The position numbers and the translations under genes were made by a program. The notes under the pieces were generated by a model that saw only the letters and a list, made by a program, of their open reading frames with translations, searched no databases and was not told the DNA's origin. A stretch of 64,000 nucleotides of DNA from DASTFY01 sp963769115 (GTDB lineage: Bacteria > Actinomycetota > Acidimicrobiia > Acidimicrobiales > Ilumatobacteraceae). Within the stretch, counting starts at the first letter, position 1, and each line of letters starts with the position of its first letter. Shown here one piece after another: positions 33,940 through 42,539 of this stretch. The DNA lies in contig CAVYKN010000020.1 in NCBI GenBank assembly GCA_963769115.1, positions 1 to 64,000 of the forward strand. Direction: 5' to 3'.

Positions 33940-34705
33940 GTGGACGAGACCGCCTGCAGCGAGTTGCTCGCCGCCGTGGCCGCCGGGCGAGGTCGACGCC
34001 GACGAGGCGGCCGACCGTCTGCGCCGCCTGCCCTTCGCCGATCTCGGCTTCGCCCGCGTCGACCATCACCGGCCGCTGCGCCAGGGCCTGGCCGAGGCCG
34101 TGTACGGGCCGGGCAAGACGGCCGACGCAGTGCGCGCGCCATCGTCGCCGAGCTGCTGGCCGACGGCAACGCGCCCGGTGCTGCTCACCCGGGCCACCGA
34201 CGAGCAGCAGGAGGCCGCGCTGGCCCGCAACCCGGGCGGCGACGGTCACCGGGGCCACCGTGGTCTGGCGGCCGCTCGCCGTCGACCGGCCCGAGCGCGG
34301 TCGTCGTCGCCACCGCCGGGACGGCCGACGGCCCGGTGGCGGACGAGTGCGAGACCGTGCTGGCGCGCCTACGGCTTCGCTCCCGAGCGGCTCGCGCGAC
34401 GTCGGCGTGGCCGGCCTGCACCGCCTCCTCGCCGCACACCGACGCGCTCGCCGCGGCCGACGCCGTCGTCGTCGTCGCCGGGCATGGAGGGCGCGCTGGC
34501 CAGCGTGGTCGGCGGGCTCACGCCGCGCCCGGTCGTGGCCGTGCCCACCGCGCCGGGTACGGCGCCTCGTTCGGCGGGGTCACCGCGCTGCTGGCCATGC
34601 TGTCCTCGTGCGCCGCAGGGCGTGACCGTGGTCGGCATCGACAACGGCTTCGGCGCCGCCTGCGCCGTGACCCGCCTGTGCAACCAGCGGGCCGGCCGGG
34701 CCTGA
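33940..34705 (+). CDS. larB: LarB, nickel-pincer cofactor biosynthesis carboxylase (frame-broken)
   Basis: About 255 residues. GTG 33940 starts VDETACSELLAAVAAG, then after a frame change EVDADEAADRLRRLPFADLGFARVDHHR and VYGPGKTADAV, the LarB N-terminus. The C-terminal PurE-like core appears across frames: VVVATAGTADGPVADE, DVGVAGLHRLLAA, VVVVAGMEGALASVVGGL and VIGLPTS-like VVAVPTAPGYGASFGGVTALLAML. LarB carboxylates and hydrolyses nicotinic acid adenine dinucleotide as the first step to the nickel pincer cofactor of lactate racemase and relatives. larC follows 5 bp later. Confidence 0.87.
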
Positions 34706-34710
34706 CCGGC

Positions 34711-35900
34711 GTGCGCGTCGCCTGGTTCCACTGCTTCTCCGGCATCGCCGGGGACATGGTGCTGGGCGCGCTGCTCGATGCCGGCGCCGACCTCGACGCG
34801 GTCCGCGGACGCTGTCGGGCGCCTCGGCGTCGACGGATGGGCGCTCGAGCGCGAGACCGTCCAGCGGGCGGGACTGCAGGCGACGCGGGCCGTCGTGCAC
34901 GCGCCGGAAGATCACGCCCACCCCCGCGCCTTCGGGGAGATCCACTCGCTCGTCGGCGCGGCCGACCTGCCGCCGCGCGTCCGCGCCCGCGCCCTCGACG
35001 TCTTCGAGCGCCTGGCCGCCGTCGAGGGCCGGCTGCACGGCGTCCCCGTCGACGAGGTCCACTTCCACGAGGTCGGAGCGCTCGACGCCATCGTGGACAT
35101 CGTCGGCTCGTGCGCGGCGCTCGAGCTGCTCGAGGTCGACGAGGTTCGCACCAGCCCAGTGACCGTCGGTCTCGGTCACGTCCGGACCGCACACGGTGTG
35201 CTCCCCAACCCTGCGCCGGCCACGCTGGCCCTGCTGGCCGAGGCGGGGATCGCGGTGTCCGGACTGGACTCGGCGGTGGAGCTGGCGACGCCCACCGGGG
35301 CCGCGCTGCTCGCCGCGCTCAGCTCGGGGTGCGGGCCGCTCCCTCCGCTCACGCCGTCGGCGGTCGGGTACGGCGCCGGCGGCGCGCGACACGTCCGGGC
35401 GGGCCAACGTCGTCCAGGTGGTGATCGGGACGGCGGCCGGGCCGGCCGGGGCCGGTGCGGGCACGGCCGTCTCCGGGCAGCCGATGGTCGAACTGGCGGC
35501 CAACGTGGACGACGCCACCGGCGAGGTGCTGGCGCACACGGTCGCCGCGCTCCTCGCCGCCGGGGCCAACGACGCCTGGGTGACACCGATCGTCATGAAG
35601 AAGGGACGGCCGGCCCACACCGTCCACGCGCTGTGCGACCCCGCAGCGGCGGCGACGGTCGGTGCCGTGCTCGTGGCCGAGTCCGGATCGCTCGGGCTGC
35701 GGGCGACCGCCGTCGAGCGTTGGCCACAGGCCCGCGACGAGATCACGGTCGACGTCGGCGGCCATCGGGTGCGGGTCAAGCGGGCGGAGGGCCGGGTCAA
35801 GGCCGAGTACGACGACGCCGCCGCGGCCGCCGCGGCGCTCGGCCGCCCGCTGCGGGCGGTACTGGCCGAGGCCGAGGGCCTGGCCGCGCAGGACGGCTGA
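34711..35900 (+). CDS. larC: LarC, nickel insertion protein (two frame breaks)
   Basis: About 396 residues from GTG 34711. VAWFHCFSGIAGDMVLGALLDAGADLDAV is the family N-terminus. After a frame change near 34800 the metal-rich core reads HAPEDHAHPRAF and VDEVHFHEVGALDAIVDIVG. A second change near 35388 precedes VELAANVDDATGEVLAHTV and WVTPIVMKKGRPAHTV, both LarC signatures. LarC inserts nickel into the pincer precursor using CTP. The His-rich stretch HAHPR is short compared with many LarC proteins. LarE, which supplies sulfur, and a LarA-type racemase are not in the window. Confidence 0.9.
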
Positions 35901-36061
35901 GGCACCCGCCGGCGCTCGCGCTGACGCGAGCGAACCGTCCGGCCCGCGGCGGCGTACCCGGGGTGACGACCAATCCGATCGACGGCCGGGCACGATGTAT
36001 CAGGTCCACCGCTCCGGGCTCTGAACCACGAGGCGACCGCCAGCCACGACAAGGGAGACGG

Positions 36062-36478
36062 ATGAAGCTGTTCGACAAGCTTCGGCGCAGCACGGACGAT
36101 GGCTCCGGCAACGGGTCCCCCGGGGGTCCGGCGACTGCCGGGGGCGGCGAGAACGGCAGCGCCGTCGAGGTCGGACAGTCGATGACCACCGCTCCCTCCG
36201 AGGCGCCCGCGGCGATCGGGTCAGCGGTCGCCCCGGACCCGGGCCGCTACGACCCCACCCATCCGTGTCACGCGCCCGTGTGCGGCGTCGATCTCGTCCT
36301 GTTCGCCCACATCACCCACCGGCTGCGGATCGCGCCGGCCAGAGAACGTCACACCCTGCTCGCCGACCATGGGCACACGCCGGAGTCCTGGAGCGCGGTC
36401 AACACGGTCTGGATGGCCCGGTTCGGGCAGATGCCCTACCTCTGCGCCACGTTCGACGAGGCCTCGCGCCTCCCCTGA
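36062..36478 (+). CDS. hypothetical protein, Gly/Ser-rich N-terminus
   Basis: Encodes 138 residues. GGGAGA lies just before ATG 36062. Residues 1-60 are a basic start (MKLFDKLRR) and a low-complexity Gly/Ser/Ala linker. Residues about 62-138 form a compact domain with CHAPVCGVDLVLFAHITHRL, HTLLADHGHTPESWSAVNTVWMARF and YLCATFDEASRLP. Three Cys and several His could bind metal, but no known motif is complete. I do not recognise the family. It is flanked by larC and a rhodanese gene in the same direction, with a 160-bp gap upstream in which I see nothing. Confidence 0.6.
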   Translation: MKLFDKLRRSTDDGSGNGSPGGPATAGGGENGSAVEVGQSMTTAPSEAPAAIGSAVAPDPGRYDPTHPCHAPVCGVDLVLFAHITHRLRIAPARERHTLLADHGHTPESWSAVNTVWMARFGQMPYLCATFDEASRLP

Positions 36479-36525
36479 GCGGCCGACACCGGCGCGCGAG
36501 CGAGCGGCGGTAGCGTCCCGGCCCC

Positions 36526-37383
36526 GTGGAGCTCCCCCCGATCGTCGGCAGCGAGTGGGTCCTCGCCCACCGCTCCGAGGTGGTCGTGGCCGACGTCCGT
36601 TGGTACCTCGACGGCCGCTCGGGGCGGGAGGCCTTCGAGCAGGCGCACATCCCCGGGGCGATCTTCGTCGATCTCGAGCGTGATCTCTCGGGGCCCGGCG
36701 ACCCGTCCGACGGCCGCCATCCGTTCCCGTCGGCCGAGGCGTTCGCCGCCGCCCTCGGCCGTCTCGGCATCGGGTTGGACGATCCGGTGATCGGCTACGA
36801 CGACAGCGGCGGCGGGACCGCCGGCCGGCTGGTCTGGATGCTGCGCCTGCTCGGACACCCGGCGGCGCTGCTCGATGGCGGGCTGCGGGCCTGGCCGGAG
36901 CCCACCGAGTCCGGCGCGGGCACGACCCGTCCGGCGGTCGCTGTCCCGGCGCGTCCGTGGCCGATCGAGCGCTTCGCCGACCACGCCCAGGTGGCGACGG
37001 CGGCCGGTGCCGGCAGCGGCGCCGTCGTGCTCGACGCCCGTTCCGCTCCCAGGTATGCCGGCGAGGACGCCAGCATCGACCCCCGGCCCGGTCACATCCC
37101 GGGTGCCGGGAACGTCCACTGGGCGACGAACCTCGACCCCGCGACCCGCCGCTTCCGCTCCGAGGCCGAGCTCCGTGAGCACTACGCGTCGCATGGCATC
37201 GGGCCGGACACGGAGGTGGTCTGCTACTGCGGCTCCGGGGTCTCCGCCTGCGCCGATCTCCTCGCCCTGGAGCGGGTCGGGGTCGACCGCACCCGCCTCT
37301 ACGTGCCGTCGTGGTCGGGCTGGTCGGCCGACCCTGCCCGCCCGGCGGCGACCGGCGGGGTCGATCCCGGGTCCGAGCAGTAG
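36526..37383 (+). CDS. sulfurtransferase, tandem rhodanese domains
   Basis: Encodes 285 residues from GTG 36526, with an intact frame. Two rhodanese domains are present. The first (about 1-125) is the inactive, structural copy: ADVRWYLDG, EQAHIPGAIFVDLERDL, YDDSGGGTAGRLVWML. The second (about 150-270) carries VVLDARSAPRYAGE, GHIPGAGNVHW and the catalytic loop CYCGSGVSAC with the nucleophilic Cys. Such enzymes transfer sulfane sulfur from thiosulfate or 3-mercaptopyruvate to cyanide or thiols. The loop CGSGVSA is closest to the thiosulfate/mercaptopyruvate type. Confidence 0.92.
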   Translation: MELPPIVGSEWVLAHRSEVVVADVRWYLDGRSGREAFEQAHIPGAIFVDLERDLSGPGDPSDGRHPFPSAEAFAAALGRLGIGLDDPVIGYDDSGGGTAGRLVWMLRLLGHPAALLDGGLRAWPEPTESGAGTTRPAVAVPARPWPIERFADHAQVATAAGAGSGAVVLDARSAPRYAGEDASIDPRPGHIPGAGNVHWATNLDPATRRFRSEAELREHYASHGIGPDTEVVCYCGSGVSACADLLALERVGVDRTRLYVPSWSGWSADPARPAATGGVDPGSEQ

Positions 37384-37395
37384 CGTCGCCGCCCG

Positions 37396-39067
37396 GTGTC
37401 CGATCCGACCCCGCTCTCCGCCCACGCCGACACCATCGAGGTGTCGCCCGAGGTGCTGCGCGACCTGCGCCGCGACCGACGCCGCCGTCGCGTGGCCGGC
37501 ATCGAGTGGTTCGAGGCCCTCTACCGCGCCTACCTGACCGGCGGCATCGGCATCATGGCCGTGCTGTTCCTCTCCAGCGCCGTCGGGGACGACCCGCTCT
37601 CGCCGAGCAGCGTCGACGACGTGCGCCAGCTCGCCCCCGCCCTCGTCGGTGTCGTCGCCGCCGTCGTCGCCGCCGTCGGCCTGCGGGCCGGCAGCAGGGG
37701 CGGGCCGCTGGCGCTCGAGAAGGCCGAGGTCACGCACGTCCTGCTGGCGCCGGTCGATCGGCGGCGGGCCCTGCTCGTCCCCGCGCTGCGGCCAGGTCCG
37801 CTTCGCCGCGTTCGCGGGCGCGGTGGCCGGGGCGATCGCCGGTCAGCTGGCGTCCCGCCGCCTGCCCGGCACCCTGCTGCCGTGGGCGGCGAGCGGTGCC
37901 GTGGCCGGGCTTCTCATCGGCCTCCTCGGCTACGGCGCCGGCTACCTGGCCTGCGGTTGGCGCCTGCCCCGCTGGGTCGCCACTCTCGCCGGGGCCGGGC
38001 TCATCGCCTGGGCCGCCGCGGACGCGGCGTGGGAGGTGCCGTCTCCCTTCCGCGCCATCGGCGCGCTGGGCATCTGGCCGCTCGAGCACCACTGGTGGGC
38101 GCTGGTCGCCATCCCCGTCGTCGCCGCCATCGTCGTCGTCGGCCTGTTCCGCCTCGGCCGGCTGTCGCTCGAAGCCGCCGAGCGGCGCAGCGCGCTCGTC
38201 GGCCAGCTGCGCTTCGCGGCGACCGTGCGGGACCTGCGCACCGTCATGGTGCTCCGCCGCCAGCTCGTCCAGGAGCAGCACCGCATGCGGCCCTGGGTGC
38301 GGTTGCCGGGCCGCCCCCGCCACACCATCTGGCGCCGGGACCTGCACGGCATCCTGCGCTTCCCCGCCGTCCGGCTCGCCCGCATGGCCGCGCTCACGGC
38401 CGTCGCCGCGGTCGCCCTGCACATCGCCTACCACGACACGGCGCCGGCCGCGGTCATCGCCGGTCTCGCGCTGTACCTGGTCGGCCTCGACGCCATCGAG
38501 CCCCTCGCCCAGGAGATCGACCAGGCCGATCGGGCCAGCGCCATCCCGAAGGAGCGGGGTCTCCTCCTGCTGCACCACCTGCCGGCGCCCGCCGTGCTCC
38601 TCGCCCTGTTCGCGGTGATCGGAGGCGCCATCGGCTACGCCCTCAACCGCACGAGCACCGCGCTGGCGGTGGTCGCCATCGTGGCCCTGCCGGCGCTGTG
38701 GGCCGCGGGCGCGGGGGCCGTGATCAGCGTCGTCGGCGAGGAACCCGAGCCCAGCGCGTCCGACACCAACCAGATGCTCCCGCCGGAGGTGGCCGGCCTG
38801 CGGCTGATGTTCCGGACGGTGTGGCCGATCGTGGTGTGCTGCCTCGGCACCCTGCCCGTCATCGGCGCCCGCACGGCGGCGTCACGGGAGCTCAGCCCGG
38901 CCGCCGGCGCCGCCCAGGGCGCCATGGGGGTGTTCGTGATCGTCGTGCTCACCGTGCTCTGGTTGCGGTTCCGGGAGCCGGCGCGGGCGTGGTGGCGCCA
39001 GATGATGCAGGAGAGTCAGGCCGAGTCCTCCCGGCGGGCCGCGGCGCGGGCCGGTGGATCGGCGTGA
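37396..39067 (+). CDS. integral membrane ABC exporter permease-like protein (one frame break)
   Basis: About 557 residues. A cytoplasmic N-terminus (EVLRDLRRDRRRRR) leads into about twelve membrane segments arranged as two halves. One frame change near 37792 separates LLAPVDRRRALLVPAL from VRFAAFAGAVAGAIAGQLA; the rest is clean. A charged central loop (about residues 260-330, RDLRTVMVLRRQLVQEQ) divides the halves. No sequence motif names a substrate. The stop overlaps the start of the ATPase gene (GTGA), so the two form one two-component ABC exporter of the ABC-2 kind. Confidence 0.72.
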
Positions 39068-39930
39068 GCAGGCACCCGCAACCGCCCAAGCGCGGCGAGG
39101 GCGCGTCGGGCGGCGCGCGGCGGCCGACGCCGCCCCGGCAGACGTCGACCGCGGCCACCGAGAGCACGAGTCCCGCCAAGGGAGCCAAGGCGACCAAGCC
39201 GCCGAAGGCCGCTCCGTCGGCGGAGCAGGCCCGCGCCGTGCCGGCGCCCGAGCACAAGCCCGGGGCGCTGTCGGCGCTCGGCCTGACCAAGGTCTACGGC
39301 GACCGCCCCGCGCTCGCCGCGCTCGACCTCCACGTCCCCTACGGCGAGTCGCTGGCCCTCGTCGGCCACAACGGCTCCGGCAAGACCACCTTCCTCCGCC
39401 TGGCCGCCGGGCTGCTGGATCCGTCCGACGGCAGCGTGCTCATCGACGGGCACCCCTCCGGCTCGCTCCCCGCCCGGGCCGCGCTCGCCTACCTGTCGGA
39501 CTCGCCGACCTTCTACGAGGACCTCTCGGTCTGGGAGCACCTCGAGTACGTCGCCCGCCTGCACGGGCACGACGACTGGGAGCAGGACGGCGCCGATCTG
39601 CTCGACCACCTCGGCTTGTACGACCGTGCCGACGACCTGCCCACCAGCTTCAGCCGAGGGCTGCGCCAGAAGGCCTCCATCGCGCTCGCCTTCATCCGCC
39701 CGTTCGACGTGCTGCTCGTCGACGAGCCGTTCGTCGGCCTCGACGCCAGCGGCAAGGCGGCCCTGCTCGAGCTCCTGGCCGAGGCGCACGAGGCCGGGCG
39801 GACCCTGCTGGTCGCCACCCACGAGCTCTCGTTCCTGGAGACGGTCGCGCGCTGCGTGGCGCTCCGGGACGGGGAGCTGCTGTACGACGGGACGTCGCGG
39901 GGGATCGACGTGCTCTCGCTCGTCTCCTGA
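39064..39930 (+). CDS. ABC transporter ATP-binding protein with Lys/Pro-rich N-terminal extension
   Basis: Encodes 288 residues from GTG 39064. Residues 1-70 are a low-complexity basic extension (PPKRGEGASGGARRPTPP, KGAKATKPPKAAP) not normally present in ABC ATPases. The ATPase then has Walker A GHNGSGKTT, the Q-loop region LSDSPTFYEDLSVWEHL, a divergent signature FSRGLRQKASIALAF, Walker B VLLVDEPFVGLD and H-loop ATHEL. It powers the adjacent membrane protein. The extension could be a membrane- or DNA-facing tether; nothing in the sequence decides. Confidence 0.88.
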   Translation: MSRHPQPPKRGEGASGGARRPTPPRQTSTAATESTSPAKGAKATKPPKAAPSAEQARAVPAPEHKPGALSALGLTKVYGDRPALAALDLHVPYGESLALVGHNGSGKTTFLRLAAGLLDPSDGSVLIDGHPSGSLPARAALAYLSDSPTFYEDLSVWEHLEYVARLHGHDDWEQDGADLLDHLGLYDRADDLPTSFSRGLRQKASIALAFIRPFDVLLVDEPFVGLDASGKAALLELLAEAHEAGRTLLVATHELSFLETVARCVALRDGELLYDGTSRGIDVLSLVS

Positions 39931-40026
39931 GCGTGCCGCGGAGCCGGCAGTAGGTGCATCGGCAACCGGTTCGACGTGCCGCGATGAGTGCCGCCGAGCG
40001 ATCGGAAGGGGCTACTGTGCCGCCTC

Positions 40027-40860
40027 ATGTTCGAGTACAGCTCGGTGAGCGCATCGTCGTATGACCCCGGCGCCCTCGTGGCGAAGCTGAACGAGGCCGC
40101 GGCCGAAGGGTGGGAGGTCGTCAGCATCGTGCCCACCGGTGGCGATGTCTCTGCCTTTCTCCGTCGCGATCTAGAGGCCGAGCTCGACGAGGCCATCGCC
40201 GAAGAGGCCCTCGTGGAGGAGATCGCCCTCGAGGACGCCATCGCCGAAGAGGCGGCGATCGAGGAGGTCGAGGCCGAGCTCGCCGCCGAGGAAGCGTTCG
40301 TGGCCGACGAGATCGCGGTGGAAGCCGAGCTCGAGGAAGCGGCCGACGAGGCTGCCGGCGACCAGACGGTCGCCGACGAGGCCGCTGCCGTCGCCGCCGG
40401 CGCGTGGGCGGCCGACGGCGCCACCGAGACCGCACCGTCGGAGCCGGCCGGAGAGGTCGAGGTCACCGAGGTGGCCGAGGTCACCGAGGTCACCGAGCCC
40501 GTCGAGGAGCCGGCCGGGTGGGCGACCGCTCCGGCCACTGCCGCGGCAGCCGCCGACACCGCAGCAGACAGCGCGACGGACACCGCGACGGGCGCCGCCG
40601 ACGAGGTCAGCGCGACGGCGCAGACCGCGACCGAGGACATCCCGGTCGCCTCCACCGCAGACGCGACCCCGGTGACCGAGCCGTCCCCCGCGCCCGCCCC
40701 GGAGCCCGAGCCGGCACCGGTCGCCGCGGCGACGTCGACGCCGCCAGGCTGGTACCCGGACCCGGCCATGCGCTACGAGCTGCGCTACTGGGACGGCAAC
40801 CAGTGGACCGAGCACGTCGCCCGCCAGGGTCAGCAGTTCACGGATCCGCCCGTCCGCTGA
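40027..40860 (+). CDS. DUF4177-like / acidic repeat / DUF2510 protein
   Basis: Encodes 277 residues. Residues 1-50 (MFEYSSVSASSYDPGALVAK, LNEAAAEGWEVVSIVPTG) resemble the small DUF4177 fold. Residues about 55-230 are strongly acidic and low-complexity: Glu/Ala helix-like repeats (EAIAEEALVEEIALEDAIAEE), then VTEVAEVTEVTEPVEEP, then Ala/Thr/Pro stretches. The C-terminus (about 240-275, PPGWYPDPAMRYELRYWDGNQWTEHV) is a textbook DUF2510 motif, often found next to membrane segments in actinobacteria, but here no membrane segment is present. It looks like a soluble tether or binding protein. It is preceded by a 96-bp gap and transcribed alone. Confidence 0.75.
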   Translation: MFEYSSVSASSYDPGALVAKLNEAAAEGWEVVSIVPTGGDVSAFLRRDLEAELDEAIAEEALVEEIALEDAIAEEAAIEEVEAELAAEEAFVADEIAVEAELEEAADEAAGDQTVADEAAAVAAGAWAADGATETAPSEPAGEVEVTEVAEVTEVTEPVEEPAGWATAPATAAAAADTAADSATDTATGAADEVSATAQTATEDIPVASTADATPVTEPSPAPAPEPEPAPVAAATSTPPGWYPDPAMRYELRYWDGNQWTEHVARQGQQFTDPPVR

Positions 40861-40953
40861 CGCGGTTCGTCCGGGCCGGGACCGACCGGGCGGGAGCGGC
40901 CCTCGCGCCGGCGAGGTTGTCCCCGGCCTGATCGCCCGGCAGCCTCAACTGTC

Positions 40954-42513
40954 ATGCGCGCCACGTCGCTCGGCCACGCCGGGATCCTCATCGAGACCGC
41001 GCAGGGCACCATCGTGTGCGATCCGTGGTTCGTCCCCGCGTTCTTCGGATCGTGGTTCGTGTTCCCCCGCAACGACCAGCTCCCGGACGACGTGCGGGCC
41101 GCCGTCGAGCACCCTGACTACCTGTACGTCTCCCACCTCCACGGCGATCACCTCGACCTGGCCTTCCTCGCCGAGCACATCGACCGGTCGGCCGCGGTGC
41201 TGCTCCCGGGGTACCCGACGGACGAGTTGGAGCGGATGCTGCGGGGCCTCGGCTTCGAGCAGTTCGTCCACACCACGCACGCCCGGCCGTTCGAGCTGCC
41301 CGGTGGGCTGCGCGTCACCATCCACATCGAGACGTCGATCAGCGACGGGCCGGGTGGTGACTCCGCGCTCCTCGTCGACGACGGCGAGGTGCGGCTGCTC
41401 AACATGAACGACTGCCGGATCCACGATCTGGCGACGCTCACGGCCGACGGCCCGATCGACATCCAATGGCTCCAGTACTCGGGGGCCATCTGGTACCCGA
41501 TGGTCTACGACCATCCGCCCGAGGTCATGCGCGAGCTGGTCGATCAGAAGGTCGAGGCGCAGCTGTCGCGGGCACAGCGCTACGTGGAGGCGGTCGACGC
41601 CCGCGTCGTCGTCCCGTCGGCCGGCCCTCCGTGCTTCCTCGATCCCGAGCTCTTCGGGTTCAACGTGATCGACGGCGACGAGCTGTCGATCTTCCCGGAC
41701 CAGTCGGTCTTCATCGAGCGGCTCCGGCGGGCCGGCCGCCCGTCGGGCCGGCTGGCCATCCCCGGCACCGCGTTCGAGATCACGCCCGATGCCATCACGG
41801 TCACCCATCCGCTTGCCGACGCCGAGATCGACCGCATCTTCAACGACAAGCGGGACTACCTCCGGGACTACGCGGCCGACTGGGCACCGTGGCTCGAGGA
41901 GCAGAAGGCGGCCTGGCCGGTCCCGGCTCCCGACCTCGTCGGCCGGATGAAGGCGTGGTGGGAGCCGCTGCTGGCCCAGGCACCCACGCTGCGCCAGGGC
42001 GTCGGGGCCAACGTCCTGTTCCGGGCCGGCGACGAGTCCGTGCTCGTCGACTTCCCGGCCGGCGAGGTGCGGGCGCACGACGGCGAGCCGTTCGCCTTCT
42101 CGTTCGACCTGCCCCGACCGCTCGTCGAGGCGGTCGTGGCCGAGCGGGCCGTCGACTGGTCCAACGCCCTCTTCCTGTCGTGCCGCTTCCGGGCCTGGCG
42201 GGCGGGCGAGTTCAACGAGTACGTCTACAACTTCCTGAAGTCCCTGTCCGACGAGCGCATCGTGCGCGCCGAGGCGGAGGCCCGGTACCGGCTGGCGCCG
42301 CCGCCCGAGGTCGAGGAGATCGAGCTCTGCGGCTACGTCATGGAGCGCTGGTGCCCACATCGCCAGGCCGATCTGTCGGTGTTCGGCGAGGTGGAGGGGG
42401 GCGTCCTCACCTGCCACCTCCACGGCTGGCAGTTCGATCTGGAGAGCGGCCGCTGCCTCACCGCCGACGACCGCCATCTGCGGGTGCGCCGGGCATCACG
42501 AGCGGCGTCATAA
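40954..42513 (+). CDS. metallo-beta-lactamase fold protein with C-terminal Rieske domain
   Basis: Encodes 519 residues from ATG 40954. Residues about 1-250 are an MBL fold with the metal motif SHLHGDHLD, a further metal-site region LLNMNDCRIHDL and VVVPSAGPPCFLDP. A helical middle section (about 285-410) contains WLEEQKAAWPVPAPD and FLSCRFRAWRAGEFNEYVYNFL. The C-terminal domain (about 450-515) binds a Rieske [2Fe-2S] cluster: CPH and CHLHGWQFDLESG. The pieces are those of CMP-N-acetylneuraminate hydroxylase-like proteins, but with the Rieske domain at the end rather than the start. It is probably an iron-dependent oxygenase on an unknown substrate. Confidence 0.85.
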   Translation: MRATSLGHAGILIETAQGTIVCDPWFVPAFFGSWFVFPRNDQLPDDVRAAVEHPDYLYVSHLHGDHLDLAFLAEHIDRSAAVLLPGYPTDELERMLRGLGFEQFVHTTHARPFELPGGLRVTIHIETSISDGPGGDSALLVDDGEVRLLNMNDCRIHDLATLTADGPIDIQWLQYSGAIWYPMVYDHPPEVMRELVDQKVEAQLSRAQRYVEAVDARVVVPSAGPPCFLDPELFGFNVIDGDELSIFPDQSVFIERLRRAGRPSGRLAIPGTAFEITPDAITVTHPLADAEIDRIFNDKRDYLRDYAADWAPWLEEQKAAWPVPAPDLVGRMKAWWEPLLAQAPTLRQGVGANVLFRAGDESVLVDFPAGEVRAHDGEPFAFSFDLPRPLVEAVVAERAVDWSNALFLSCRFRAWRAGEFNEYVYNFLKSLSDERIVRAEAEARYRLAPPPEVEEIELCGYVMERWCPHRQADLSVFGEVEGGVLTCHLHGWQFDLESGRCLTADDRHLRVRRASRAAS

Positions 42514-42539
42514 GCAGGCCCTTCGGCCGTCCTGTTGTC

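Noticed and set aside
20200..35400. Programmed ribosomal frameshifting as the cause of the many frame changes
   Set aside because: There is no common slippery sequence or downstream structure, genes have up to six changes each in both directions, and homologous families do not use frameshifting.
37396..39930. One continuous frame joining the ABC permease start to the ABC ATPase, read as a fusion protein
   Set aside because: The middle (37800-39060) is out of frame with the permease and gives Arg/Pro-rich nonsense. The permease continues in the neighbouring frame after a break at 37792 and ends with a GTGA overlap, so these are two genes.
40180..40500. Tandem DNA repeat with possible structural role
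   Set aside because: The GAG/GCC-rich repetition follows the Glu/Ala-rich protein repeat codon by codon and varies at synonymous positions, so selection is on the protein.
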